DNA of 64,000 nucleotides from Desulfovibrio desulfuricans (GTDB lineage Bacteria; Desulfobacterota; Desulfovibrionia; Desulfovibrionales; Desulfovibrionaceae), in assembly GCF_004801255.1 (NCBI RefSeq), contig NZ_CP036295.1:1872001-1936000 (forward strand), given 5' to 3'. Position 1 is the first letter of the stretch; each line of letters opens with the position of its first letter. The notes below the pieces were generated by a model that saw nothing but the letters and a program-made list of their open reading frames with translations, had not been told where the DNA came from and searched no databases. Made by a program: the position numbers and the translations under genes. Of this stretch, positions 36,785-45,497 are shown one piece after another.

Positions 36785-37901
36785 ATGCGCGATATTCATG
36801 AAATACCGGACTGGTCGACATCTCAGTGGGGCATTGGAAAACTGACGAAGCAGCTTGCCGCCGTACGACACAAGCGGGGGCTGCTCTTAGGATGGATGTG
36901 TACCTTGGCTTCTCCATTCGCGCAGAGGCTGGTTTGGAGACTTTGACCCTAGATGTGGTGAAGTCGAGCACCATTGAAGGGGAATCACTTGATGTGGCGC
37001 AGGTGCGCTCTTCACTGGCTCGAAGACTTGGAATTGACATCGGCCGGTCTGATGCCCCCGAGCAGAAGCGTGGAAGGCGTTGTGGAAATGATGCTGGACG
37101 CAACACAGCTCCATGCTGAACCGTTAACAGCGGAACGACTGTTTGGCTGGCATGCGGCGCTATTTCCTACCGGATTCGGGGCATCACGGTGCATCACCGT
37201 GGGCGTGTGGCGCAAGGCAGAAGCCGGGCCCATGCAAGTTGTCTCCGGCTACATCGGCCATGAGAAGGTTCATTTTGAAGCCCCGGCGGCAGAACGCCTT
37301 GATGCGGAAATGAACCACTTTCTGGAGTGGTTCAATGCACCGTTGCAGATTGACCCTGTATTGAAGGCTGGAGTAGCGCATCTCTGGTTTGTGACTATCC
37401 ACCCTTTTGAGGACGGTAACGGGCGCATAGTCCGTGCAATTGCCGATTGTGCCCTGGCACGGGCCGACGACAGCTCACAACGCTTTTACAGCATGTCCGG
37501 ACAGACCGAGCGGGAGCGCAAGGAATATTACGATATCTTAGAACGCACCCAAAAGGGCGAATTGGATATCACGCCTTGGCTGAGCTGGTTTCTTGGCTGC
37601 CTTGGGCGGGCTATTGATGGAGCCGACGAAACCTTGGCCGTTGTCTTTCGCAAGGCTCATGTGTGGCAATACGCCAATCAATACCCGCTTAATGATCCGC
37701 CAGCGAACTATCATGAACCGCCTGTTGGCCGGATTTGAGGGGAAATTGAACAGCGGCAAATACGCAAAACTGGCGAAATGTTCGCCGGATAGCGCCTTAC
37801 GGGATATTCGGGAATTGATGGGATATGGTATATTACAGCAAAGCGAGAGCGGCGGACGCAGCACAAATTATACATTGGTGGAGAAGGCTGCCAATCAGTA
37901 A
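36785..37901 (+). pseudogene. Fic-family protein gene with three frameshifts
   Basis: Joined across frames this is a typical 370-residue Fic protein with the DUF4172-like N terminus: MRDIHEIPDWSTSQW...LAAVRHKRGLLLG, then SIRAEAGLETLTLDVVKSSTIEGESLD, then VEGVVEMMLDATQ...HPFEDGNGRIVRAIADCAL, then MNRLLAGFEGKLNSGKYAKLAKCSPDSALRDIRELMGYGIL (winged helix). The frame changes near 36900, 37045 and 37690. The Fic active-site loop HPFEDGNGRIVR is intact, and the SSTIEGE motif just before is the self-inhibitory helix of this class. It would transfer AMP to a target protein if whole; as written it cannot be made in one piece. Confidence 0.8.
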
Positions 37902-37947
37902 CGCCCTGAGATAAACGTTTTTAGTAAAAGCTAAAATACCAAAAGCC

Positions 37948-38130
37948 TTGCAGGGGATAACGACATTGAGACGTCCAGCAGCAGCCTTGATTGCGTTGGC
38001 CTATCTATTTCTGTCCTCCATGCGGCTCAGCGTCCTTGCTGGGGACACATATTCACGCCGTGTTTTCACACTTCCGCCAGTAAATCCCGCACAGGTGCCC
38101 TGTGGGCTCTCGTGGCGTACCTCAACGTGA
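37948..38130 (+). CDS. Possible small exported protein (weak)
   Basis: A 60-codon frame with a signal-peptide-like start (LRRPAAALIALAYLFLSSMRLSVLAG). No family is recognised, the ribosome site is poor and it abuts the second tRNA-derived repeat. It may be chance. Confidence 0.25.
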   Translation: MQGITTLRRPAAALIALAYLFLSSMRLSVLAGDTYSRRVFTLPPVNPAQVPCGLSWRTST

Positions 38131-38319
38131 GGAACAGTGTCGAAATCTGTCGGAAAAACTGCCCGTCAAAGGGGCTTGCCCCGTCTTTGGTGTAGTGCCA
38201 GAATCTGGCAGGCAGCGCCGCTAACCAGTGCATAAAGAAAGCTGGCCGTAAGGGCCACAGCCTGTAGCGGGCGTACGAAAAAAGGGCTACATCTTTCGAT
38301 GTAACCCTTTGAATTCAAT

Positions 38320-38363
38320 TGGCGTCCCCAAGGGGATTTGAACCCCTGTCGACGGCGTGAAAG
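38320..38363 (-). repeat. Partial tRNA-Glu 3' end, attachment-site remnant (second copy)
   Basis: 44 bases identical to the tRNA-Glu 3' end. The 20 or so bases before it (TAACCCTTTGAATTCAATT) also match the first copy, and 38364-38454 match the arm after the first copy. A stretch at about 38135-38185 (GGGGCTTGCCCC and TCTTTGGTGTAG) matches 62760-62808 near the intact tRNA. Confidence 0.75.
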
Positions 38364-38454
38364 AACAGACTCTAACATTGTGAATTCAATGAGTTAGCAA
38401 TGTTAGAGTGCATCCAAAAGCATCAAAAGACATTCGCACACACCCCGAACTAAC
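38364..38454. repeat. Attachment-arm repeat, second copy
   Basis: The same junction arm as 9275-9376, cut off exactly where the IS2-like element starts. It holds a TAACATTG / CAATGTTA inverted pair and CATC-type direct repeats. Confidence 0.7.
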
Positions 38455-38936
38455 TGGAGTTGCCCCCGCTAAACCGGACACTCTAAGTTTTGCAATGAAC
38501 GGATAAACTCACGAGGCGAGAGCATCCGTAGTGCCTTGTGCGGGGCATTCTCATTATAATCTTCAAACCAGCCAGGAAGCAGTGCCATCACCGTTTCCGC
38601 ATCTGGCCGATCATTGCAGAAGACGTAATCCCGTTTGAATGTTTTGACGAGAGCTTCAGCCATGCCGTTGCTTTGGGGGCTGCGCGCCGGAGTAAATTTG
38701 CTGACGATGCCCAGTGCGGCGGCAAAAGCTATCGTTTCTCTGGCTGTAGCAGGAGCCGTTGTCTGAGAGCCATTCAGCTGGCTGCAATGTTTTGACATCC
38801 CCGACCGTTTTTCAACGCAGGCCAGCATGACGCTTTGCGCCATGTCGGCACTGTCTCCACCAGTAGTGGCGGAAAAGGCCATCACTTGGTCTGCTCCCCG
38901 TCAAGTGGACAGGTCAAAAGAGGCCAAGGCAACTAA

Positions 38937-39740
38937 TCAAGCGGCCAGCTTTTTCCGAAATTCTATCGGAGAGAGCTGGCCGAGCCTTTTTTGAAATCTC
39001 TCCGTGTTGTAAAAACGTATGAGCTCTTCTACCAACGCAATTGTTTTCTGTGGGCTGCACAAACTCTTCCCTGCGAACGCTTCGGTTTTAAGGTGGGAAA
39101 AGAACGATTCCATGCAGGCGTTATCCAGGCAGTTGCCCCGCCGCGAGTGGCTGCCGCGCAAGCCTAGCCGTTCCAGTTCCACTTGGTAAAGTTTGTGGGT
39201 ATACTGAAATCCTTGATCGGAATGTAGTATTGCTCCTGCCATGGCGGGAAGCTTGTCTAGGCTGGCAAACGCCAGGTCGAGAGTATTTCTGGCTGAAAAG
39301 CTGTAGGCAACAATCTCGTTATTGTACAAATCTTGAATGGCTGACAGGTAAACAAAGCCCGTCAAGGTGGGCAGGTAGGTGATATCTGTAGCAAGCTTTT
39401 TGCCGGGGTCAACGCTTTGGAAGTCACGCATCAGTAGATTGGGGAAGATGACGCTGCCCGACCGGCCAAAGTATCGGCGCTTCCTGCGTATGATGGACTG
39501 AATACCCAGTTCGCGCATGATCCGATAAACTCGCTTGTGATTAGCAACAATGCCCTCACGCCGTAGAGCTGCCGCCACACGCCGATAGCCATAGAAAGGG
39601 CGCACTGAATGGATGCCCTTGATATGTTCTATTAGATCTCTATTCTATGATCTGCGGCGTTTGCAGTCTTCCATTTGTAGTACCCAGATCGAGACAATCC
39701 TGAAAAATCCAACAATATTGACAGCAGACAAAGCAAACGC
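38937..39740 (-). pseudogene. IS150-like orfB, copy 1, frameshifted near its start
   Basis: The main part (from about 39637 down) encodes IEHIKGIHSVRPFYGYRRVA...LATDITYLPT...HSDQGFQYTHKLY...ACMESFFSHLK with all three DDE residues. Upstream codons for DFSGLSRSGYYKWKTANAADH lie in another frame, broken near 39640. The copy at 60225 is whole there, so this one is probably inactive. Confidence 0.7.
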
Positions 39741-39750
39741 AATTCATCAA

Positions 39751-40095
39751 CTATTTTGAAAAGAAATTTTGTTTTTGCGCTCCCCATTCGTGCCAGAATA
39801 TTGAGCGATACAACTTTTTTAGATAGTCACGCTCCGCTTCCACATAGGCTAGCTTCTCTTCCAACGATGAGAAATTGGTACGCGGACGTCCTTTTCGAGG
39901 GCTATCAACTTTCCCTCTGCCATCATCCAGCGACTCGCCAAGCCTGACTGCGGCAACCCACTTTTGTAATTGAGTTTTGCTCTTGATTCCTAACTGTTCG
40001 CTTAATTCGCGGTAGCTGATGCCACCTTCAAGGTATCGGCGAACAGCTTTCAGCTTGAATTCCACGCTATAAAGAGCGTTCTTTCTGCCAGACAT
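39751..40095 (-). CDS. IS150-like orfA, copy 1
   Basis: 114 residues: MSGRKNALYSVEFKLKAVRR, a helix-turn-helix (ISYRELSEQLGIKSKTQLQKWV), a basic linker, then a leucine-rich coiled coil (LEEKLAYVEAERDYLKKLY) that joins orfB by frameshifting in this IS group. It binds the element's ends. Confidence 0.75.
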   Translation of the reverse strand: MSGRKNALYSVEFKLKAVRRYLEGGISYRELSEQLGIKSKTQLQKWVAAVRLGESLDDGRGKVDSPRKGRPRTNFSSLEEKLAYVEAERDYLKKLYRSIFWHEWGAQKQNFFSK

Positions 40096-40588
40096 AAAAC
40101 ACCCCCATCAGGTTACAGCGTTTAGCCTAGGTGGCCTTTATATCGCTGTCTACTCTGATGGGGGCATATCAACTTCCCGGTAACAAGTATCCAGTGCAAA
40201 AATGACGCGCACCCGCTCACCGTTGTCGCAGGCAATCTCAAACCCGTCAGACACCAACGCTGATTCCGTTGCAGTGTGGAGACTTTGCCTGTGTGCGCTT
40301 TGCCGGGCTGACTGCCGGTAAACCGCGCCAGCAACAGATTGTTCTGCCTCATAATTCTGTATACGCGTTTATGATTGACCGGAGTGCGCCCACTGGCAAT
40401 CAATTGCCGGTTAAGCAGTCGCTGTATACGCCGATAGTCGGAAGTCTGGCGTCCGCCCAAGAAGTCGACGATCAGCGGCAGGAGCAGTGCATCCTCCGCC
40501 TTGTTGTACCGTTCCGGGCGAGGCTGTGGGTTACGGCAACGCTCATAGGTGTTGGATCGAGACACCGCCAGGGCGTCCGTGACCCGTT

Positions 40589-40987
40589 TCACTGGAAATC
40601 CTCCACGCCGGACAAGGGCAGCCGCGAGATGAGTTTTTTTTCGCGGCCAATGCGGACGGCTTCGTTAAGAATTTCAACTTCCAGCGTTTTGTTGCCGAGA
40701 ACTCGCTCCAACTGGCGGATTCGCTTTTTAAGGGCCTTTACTTCAGCAACGCTGACAACTTCGTCATTGGCTTCAATGGCTGTTTTGCCGCCCTCACTCA
40801 TTTGCTTTCTCCAGCGGTAAAGCAGATTCGGAGATACGCCATACGCCCGTGCCACCAGGGAGACTGACTGACCGGGTGCCATACTGGCCTCTACCAGGCG
40901 AACATTTTCGCCGACAGACCAGCGACGACGGGGCGTTATGGTTACTATCTCCACCGTTGAACTTGTTTTAGCACTAGTTCTAGCCAT
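40589..40987 (-). CDS. IS2-like orfA
   Basis: 132 residues with a helix-turn-helix (SVSLVARAYGVSPNLLYRWRKQM) and a coiled coil (VKALKKRIRQLERVLGNKTLEVEILNEAV), typical of IS2-group orfA. It overlaps the broken orfB by 4 bases. Partial copies of its first bases are at 59748-59840 and 60050-60175. Confidence 0.8.
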   Translation of the reverse strand: MARTSAKTSSTVEIVTITPRRRWSVGENVRLVEASMAPGQSVSLVARAYGVSPNLLYRWRKQMSEGGKTAIEANDEVVSVAEVKALKKRIRQLERVLGNKTLEVEILNEAVRIGREKKLISRLPLSGVEDFQ

Positions 40988-41429
40988 AGTTCCAGCACCT
41001 CCTCCTTAGTTAGAGGGGTGTCCGGTCGAAATGGGGGCTACTCCACAACGTGCCACGACTTCTGCGGTTTCTGTAAGGCTGTTGAGGCTAGTGTGCCGTA
41101 GTGGTAGCCTACACTTTTGAGCGCGCTAGGGTTTAGCACGCCGGCTATTCAAAAATTGATACGTTCTCCTCCCTCACTCACGGGAACAATAAAAAATTCT
41201 TTGCAGCATGGGTTAATATGTATGCTGCAGTTTCCTGCAGTTATATGAAGCCAGAGTCTGCCCCGTGATATATGTTGTATTGTGACCAGCATCACTCTTA
41301 AATGATTGAGTAATATAGTTCGCTTAAATATGACTTTTTAGCTGTGTTAGTTTTGCATAAAAAAGTATTTTCCATTTTGCGTATATTAAATTAAAAATAA
41401 TGAAAATATTGTATTTTGTGGAGGACTGC

Positions 41430-42659
41430 ATGGAAATTTGGAAGGATATTACTAGCTTCCATTCAGTAGGAAGATGTGTAGAAAAGAGAGCGTTGTCTGA
41501 ATCTGATGTTCGTGATTTTTTACAATTTTGTACAGAGCTAGTTTATTGTGATAAAATTCACGTTTCATTGCATGGCCCAGAGTATATGAGTGAAAAAACT
41601 AGGAGTATCAGTAATAAATTGATTAGGTTAGGGGTAAGTAAAGAATTTATATGCCTGTACTCTTATCCAGAAATAAATTCGATTAAAACAACATGTAGTG
41701 AAATTTCAAAAGGGTTATTGCCTTATATTGAACTAATGGATTTGTCTCCGGATGTATTTTGTCCCGCGCATGATGCAGTATTTCCAGATAACTATGTAGA
41801 AAGACTTAGCGATACAATAAGTATTTTCAAGGAAGTTATTCTGTGTGGAAAGAATACTGGCGATTATTCAAGTTCAATTGAAGAATCTTTAAATGATGAT
41901 AAGCTGAATATAATATTATATATATTGTTGAATGATGAGCGTATACGTCAATTACTACAGTGTAAAATGGGCTCGCAGAATTGGACAGATGAAAATATTT
42001 TGTGTCTTATTGCTAATTTTAGAGTTGCATTAAATCAGGCGCTTTCTTCGCAGCAGGAATTAATATATGCGCCATCTTATGCAAGAGCTTTAAATAACAG
42101 AACTTCTTTGAAAAATTATGTTAAAATTTTGAACAGGTGGCTTGATAGTTTTGCAACAGACATAAAATCTAAGCTGGATTGTCATTTAATGTCTGATTTA
42201 AGTGTGCCCTCTGTTGTGAAGTTTTATTTGCTTACAGATGATTTGCAGCCAGAAAAGGTTATTTCCTTAGCTCTTGATATGCGTAATTCTTTGGATTGGT
42301 TGAGGAAGACTATTCTTTGCAATATAAATTCGATTCTTTTTGATCAAAAAGATGAAAATAGTTTTTTTGAAATGCAAAATGAACTAAAAAAATGTGAGCG
42401 AGAAATAATTTCTAGTATAGGTCATAATAATATCGCACATGAAGTTTGCTCTGCATTTTCAATAGACTCTGGATTAAACTTTTCTTTAAGTGGTGCTGCT
42501 ATTAAATGTGGATCTATAGCATTAAAAAAAATCTTTACTAATGCCAACTATTCGTTATTCACCCGTCTTGCTAAGGTAGCATGTGTCGCTGATAAAGAAG
42601 AGTTAGATCTTAAGATAAGAATGTTATATAATAACTGTAGTTCAAAAAAATATTCATAG
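41430..42659 (+). CDS. Unrecognised AT-rich orphan gene
   Basis: 409 residues; I do not recognise a family. The ATG at 41430 has GGAGG six bases upstream and is preferred over an in-frame ATG at 41400 with no ribosome site. No signal peptide or clear membrane segment, so cytoplasmic. It is mostly helical by appearance, with conserved-looking blocks LHGPEYMSEKTRS, LSPDVFCPAHDAVFPDNYVERLSDTI and RALNNRTSLKNYVKILNRWLDSF. The early TELVYCDKIHVSLHGP part could be a sensor or enzyme core, but no catalytic motif stands out. Codon use is far more AT-rich than the chromosome, and it is hemmed in by IS elements on both sides, so it arrived by transfer; a defence role is a guess. Confidence 0.6.
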   Translation: MEIWKDITSFHSVGRCVEKRALSESDVRDFLQFCTELVYCDKIHVSLHGPEYMSEKTRSISNKLIRLGVSKEFICLYSYPEINSIKTTCSEISKGLLPYIELMDLSPDVFCPAHDAVFPDNYVERLSDTISIFKEVILCGKNTGDYSSSIEESLNDDKLNIILYILLNDERIRQLLQCKMGSQNWTDENILCLIANFRVALNQALSSQQELIYAPSYARALNNRTSLKNYVKILNRWLDSFATDIKSKLDCHLMSDLSVPSVVKFYLLTDDLQPEKVISLALDMRNSLDWLRKTILCNINSILFDQKDENSFFEMQNELKKCEREIISSIGHNNIAHEVCSAFSIDSGLNFSLSGAAIKCGSIALKKIFTNANYSLFTRLAKVACVADKEELDLKIRMLYNNCSSKKYS

Positions 42660-42689
42660 TTATGTAGTGGTCGGGTTCTTCTGGCCCAA

Positions 42690-43079
42690 TTTTAGCTCCC
42701 GCATCTCTGGCGGTAATTGCCGCCCCTCGACCTCGCTCTTGTCGCTCTCCAGGCAGTGGTTCTCATCGCCCAGGATGAGCGCCACACCATCCACCAGGCG
42801 GCGTGGCCAGCTACGCACGCCGTGGATGTGCCAGCGCCAGCAGTGGGCGCTGATGATTTCATCCCCCCACCACAGCCCCACCGCCGCCCGCCTGCCGGCA
42901 GGGCCACCACTGGCCGCCACAAAGCCCATAGCGGCATTGGCCAGCCTGATCCCGCGCGATCAGCAGCTGTCTGGCGTCAGAGATATTCATTCCAGCGAAC
43001 TTGCTGCGCCATTTGTAAAAGGCCGCATCCCAGATGCCTTCTGCCAGCATGATCGACAACGCGCATTCCTGCCTCAGTG
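42690..43079 (-). pseudogene. Second copy of the unknown fragment plus IS3 orfA piece
   Basis: On the minus strand: IWDAAFYKWRSKFAGMNISDARQLL (orfA helix-turn-helix), then in another frame GDEIISAHCWRWHIHGVRSWPRRLVDGVALILGDENHCLES...LPPEMRE. This is the inverted partner of 3350-3752. Frameshifts and the IS256-type element at its right edge show it is dead. Confidence 0.5.
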
Positions 43080-44464
43080 GATAACGTACGGTATTTTTCG
43101 CACATTGAAAAAATGGAAGTAGCCCGCCAAGTCGGTTAGGTTTGGTTATCGCCAAACAACCACCAAACCAACGTGGAGGGCTACAGATGGAAGCTATCAG
43201 GACGAACGGTAAAAATAAAGTTCCGGTGATTGCTGTCGATGAAGAAGAATTGCGGACACACGTTTCCGAGGTTGTGCGCCAAAGTGTCGAGGAGACCTTG
43301 AATGGCCTGCTTGATGCGGAAGCTGACACGCTCTGCCAGGCCCGACGCTATGAGCGTAATGCCGATCGAGCCAGTACCCGCGCTGGTCATTATGAGCGGA
43401 ATTTGCAGACCAAGGCTGGCACGGTTCAGCTTAAGGTTCCCAAGCTGCGACACATGCCGTTTGAAACCGCGATAATCGAACGGTATCGTCGCCGGGAAAG
43501 TTCAGTGGAAGAAGCCTTGGTAGAGATGTACTTGGCAGGCGTGTCAGTGCGTCGGGTCGAGGACATTACCGAGGCTCTTTGGGGCAGTCGAGTCAGTCCA
43601 AGCACAATAAGCGACTTGAATCAAAAGATTTTTGAGCGGGTTGAGGAATGGCGCAATCGACCACTTGAGCCGAAATCCCCGTACATTTTTGTGGATGGAA
43701 TATGGCTGAAACGCTCTTGGGGCGGTGAAGTTCAAAACGTATCTGTGCTAGTAGCCATTGGCGTGAGTACCAGCGGCTTCCGTGAAATTCTCGGCGTGGC
43801 AGAAGGATCACGTCAGGATGCAGAAAGCTGGCGGCAATTTCTTCGGTATCTCCGAGAGCGTGGCCTTGAACAGATAGACCTCGTTGTATCTGATAAAAGT
43901 CTTGGCTTTCTGGAGGCGCTAGGAGAATTTTACCCTGATGCAAAATGGCAGCGTTGCGTGGTGCATTTTTATCGCAACGTACTGCATGCGGTTCCTCGCG
44001 GTAAAGCCAAAGAAGTTGCTTTGATGCTCAAAGCTGTTCATGCCCAAGAGGATAAAGAAGCCGCACGCCGGAAATCGGTGGAAGTGATAAGCAAATTACG
44101 GGCGCAACGTCTTGAGAAGGCAGCCAGAATAGTGGAATCCGGTTGTGACGAAACGCTTTCGTACTATGATTTCCCCGTAGCCCATTGGCGGCACATAAGG
44201 ACGAACAATCCGCTTGAGCGTTTGAACCGTGAAATTCGCCGCCGAACCAGAGTTGTGGGGAGCTTTCCGGATGGTCACGCCGCCCTGATGTTGGTGGCTG
44301 CCCGCCTGCGATATATGGCTGGGCAACAGTGGGGCACACAACGGTATATGAACATGAACCAAGAAATATCAGCTTAAATCAGAGCTTTTGCGGCTCGATA
44401 CGAAACCATGCTTCACCGACTGGCTGCTTCAAAATGTGCGAAAAATTCTGGACACTACCTGTTC
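43080..44464 (+). mobile_element. IS256-type insertion sequence
   Basis: Both ends carry an imperfect inverted repeat sharing ATTTTTCGCACATT, about 1385 bp apart. The outer limits are uncertain by a few bases, and I see no 8-bp target duplication. One complete transposase gene lies inside. Confidence 0.65.
43187..44377 (+). CDS. IS256-family (Mutator-type) transposase
   Basis: 396 residues from the ATG at 43187, which has GGAGG eight bases upstream; a longer in-frame version starting 45 bases earlier has no ribosome site. The family pattern is complete: AGHYERNLQTKAGTVQLKVPKLR, RRVEDITEALWGSRVSPSTISDLN, YIFVDGIWLKRSW (first Asp), LVVSDKSLGFLEAL (second Asp), WQRCVVHFYRNVL and RTNNPLERLNREIRRRTRVVGSFPD with the catalytic Glu. 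It cuts and pastes or copies its element through a DDE active site. It is one of the few IS genes in the window that looks intact. Confidence 0.92.
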   Translation: MEAIRTNGKNKVPVIAVDEEELRTHVSEVVRQSVEETLNGLLDAEADTLCQARRYERNADRASTRAGHYERNLQTKAGTVQLKVPKLRHMPFETAIIERYRRRESSVEEALVEMYLAGVSVRRVEDITEALWGSRVSPSTISDLNQKIFERVEEWRNRPLEPKSPYIFVDGIWLKRSWGGEVQNVSVLVAIGVSTSGFREILGVAEGSRQDAESWRQFLRYLRERGLEQIDLVVSDKSLGFLEALGEFYPDAKWQRCVVHFYRNVLHAVPRGKAKEVALMLKAVHAQEDKEAARRKSVEVISKLRAQRLEKAARIVESGCDETLSYYDFPVAHWRHIRTNNPLERLNREIRRRTRVVGSFPDGHAALMLVAARLRYMAGQQWGTQRYMNMNQEISA

Positions 44465-44776
44465 CAATGGTACTACGGGCCGGAATTCAGCAGTAACGCA
44501 TTGGATGCATGGGCTTTTGAGCACGGTGTGCAGATAGAGTTTACTCGTCCGGGGAAGCCCACGGATAATGGGCACATTGAAACCGTTAACGGAAAATTTC
44601 GAGATGAGTGTTTAAATCAGAACGTATTTCTGTCCCTGCACGATGCCCGTGAACGTTTGAGACTTGGGGCAGATTATAATCAGCGGCGACCGCACAGCTC
44701 ATTGGGCTGGCTGACACCGGAAGAATTCCGCGAAAAGAATATAACGTGTAACCCATTGGGAACAACTAACATTTAA
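44465..44776 (+). pseudogene. IS3-type orfB, C-terminal fragment
   Basis: About 100 codons: YYGPEFSSNALDAWAFEHG, GKPTDNGHIETVNGKFRDECLN (Glu of DDE), NQRRPHSSLGWLTPEEF. Same family as the relic at 16290-17046, cut off at its left by the IS256-type element. An IS3-like end (CAGTGGGGTAAGGTC) follows near 44800. Confidence 0.75.
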
Positions 44777-44910
44777 TCTGGTACAAAAAAGGGCTGGTCA
44801 CAGTGGGGTAAGGTCAGCAAGGTCAACGCACTTTTCGATGGCATGCTGAGTATATTGATGATAACTATTTATAATAAATAAACTCTTCTGCAGTATCATG
44901 CCCATTATGG

Positions 44911-44964
44911 AAAAAAACAACAATGTAGGACAATTTTTGGCTGAAATGTCCTACATTGTTGTTG
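44911..44964 (-). terminator. Terminator after gcvH-like gene
   Basis: A 17-bp perfect stem (AACAACAATGTAGGACA and its complement) followed on the minus strand by TTTTTTT. It ends the sulfatase-MFS-porin-gcvH transcript. Confidence 0.85.
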
Positions 44965-44989
44965 TGGAGGAGATAATACTATTGTAATA

Positions 44990-45376
44990 CTATTTAAGTT
45001 GTGATAGATATTGTCTTGCTGAAAGTAGTGTGTTTATTTCTGCAGCCTCGTTTATTGTAATACGTAGTAACCAGCCTTTTTCGTAAGGGGAAATATTGAT
45101 AAGTGTGGGGGTTTCGGCTAATGCCTCATTGACCTCCAACACCGATCCAGAGACTGGCATAAACAAGGCATTGACAGCTTTTAACGATTCTATGCTGCCG
45201 AATTCCTTCCCTGCGGCAAAGGTACAGCCAGCTGACGGTAGATCCACAAAAGAAATTTCGCCCAGTTGATTTTGTGCAAAATCGCTGATGCCCAAGATAT
45301 ACGAATCCCCATCAGCCTTCAGCCAAATATGTTCCGATGTGTAGCCGCGATCTGCGGGAATGTTTATCGATTGCAT
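44990..45376 (-). CDS. Glycine-cleavage H-like lipoyl protein, stand-alone
   Basis: 128 residues, the usual H-protein length. It follows GcvH throughout: IPADRGYTSEHIWLKADGDSYILGISDFAQNQLGEISFVDLP, then GSIESLKAVNALFMPVSG with the lipoylated lysine in the ESxKA context, then a C-terminal part ending NEAAEINTLLSARQYLSQL. H-proteins carry an aminomethyl or hydride load on lipoate. No glycine-cleavage T or P genes are nearby, so it may serve another lipoyl function, perhaps with the dihydrolipoamide dehydrogenase 11 kb away. The ATG at 45376 follows AGG; an upstream in-frame start is less likely. It is the last gene of the operon from 50041, 121 bases after the porin with a hairpin between. Confidence 0.82.
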   Translation of the reverse strand: MQSINIPADRGYTSEHIWLKADGDSYILGISDFAQNQLGEISFVDLPSAGCTFAAGKEFGSIESLKAVNALFMPVSGSVLEVNEALAETPTLINISPYEKGWLLRITINEAAEINTLLSARQYLSQLK

Positions 45377-45413
45377 TTGAAAACCTACTCGGGAGACTCC
45401 CAGGTTTGCGTTG

Positions 45414-45446
45414 ACCAGCAAAAAAAGGCTTCAGTTCTTTGCTGGT
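45414..45446 (-). terminator. Hairpin between porin and gcvH-like gene
   Basis: ACCAGCAAA pairs with TTTGCTGGT; on the minus strand a run of seven T lies in the loop side rather than after it. It may reduce or process readthrough into the gcvH-like gene. Confidence 0.4.
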
Positions 45447-45497
45447 AATATTTTTTAGATTGTTCTAGCCATGTTGAAAAAGTTTTTTGCGTTTTAT

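Larger units (their letters stand above)
38887..40171 (-). mobile_element. IS150-like element, copy 1, with 3-bp target duplication
   Basis: 1285 bp. Ends match as inverted repeats: TGGTCTGCTCCCCGTCAAGT at the left against the complement of the right end, TGATATGCCCCCATCAGAGT. The target repeat is ACT (38884-38886 and 40172-40174). A 3-bp duplication and the two-frame orfA/orfB layout are typical of the IS150 group of IS3. Confidence 0.85.
38469..40592 (-). pseudogene. IS2-like orfB split by an insertion
   Basis: The 5' part reads MKRVTDALAVSRSNTYERCRN...RIQRLLNRQL...[16 protein letters not shown] and ends [13 protein letters not shown] at 40172. The 3' part resumes as VMAFSATTGG at 38886 and includes SPQSNGMAEALVKTFKRDYV with the DDE glutamate. 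Parts of the first half are also frameshifted. It cannot make transposase. Confidence 0.75.
38455..41045 (-). mobile_element. IS2-like element (IS3 family) interrupted by an IS150-like element
   Basis: Terminal inverted repeats TGGAGT.GCCCCC...ACCGGACAC lie at both ends. Inside, on the minus strand, orfA (40987-40589) is whole, and orfB is split: its 5' part is 40592-40172 and its 3' part 38886-38469. The gap is filled by the IS150-like element with a 3-bp target repeat. No clear target repeat flanks the outer element. Its left end abuts the attachment arm of the second tRNA-derived repeat. Confidence 0.8.
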
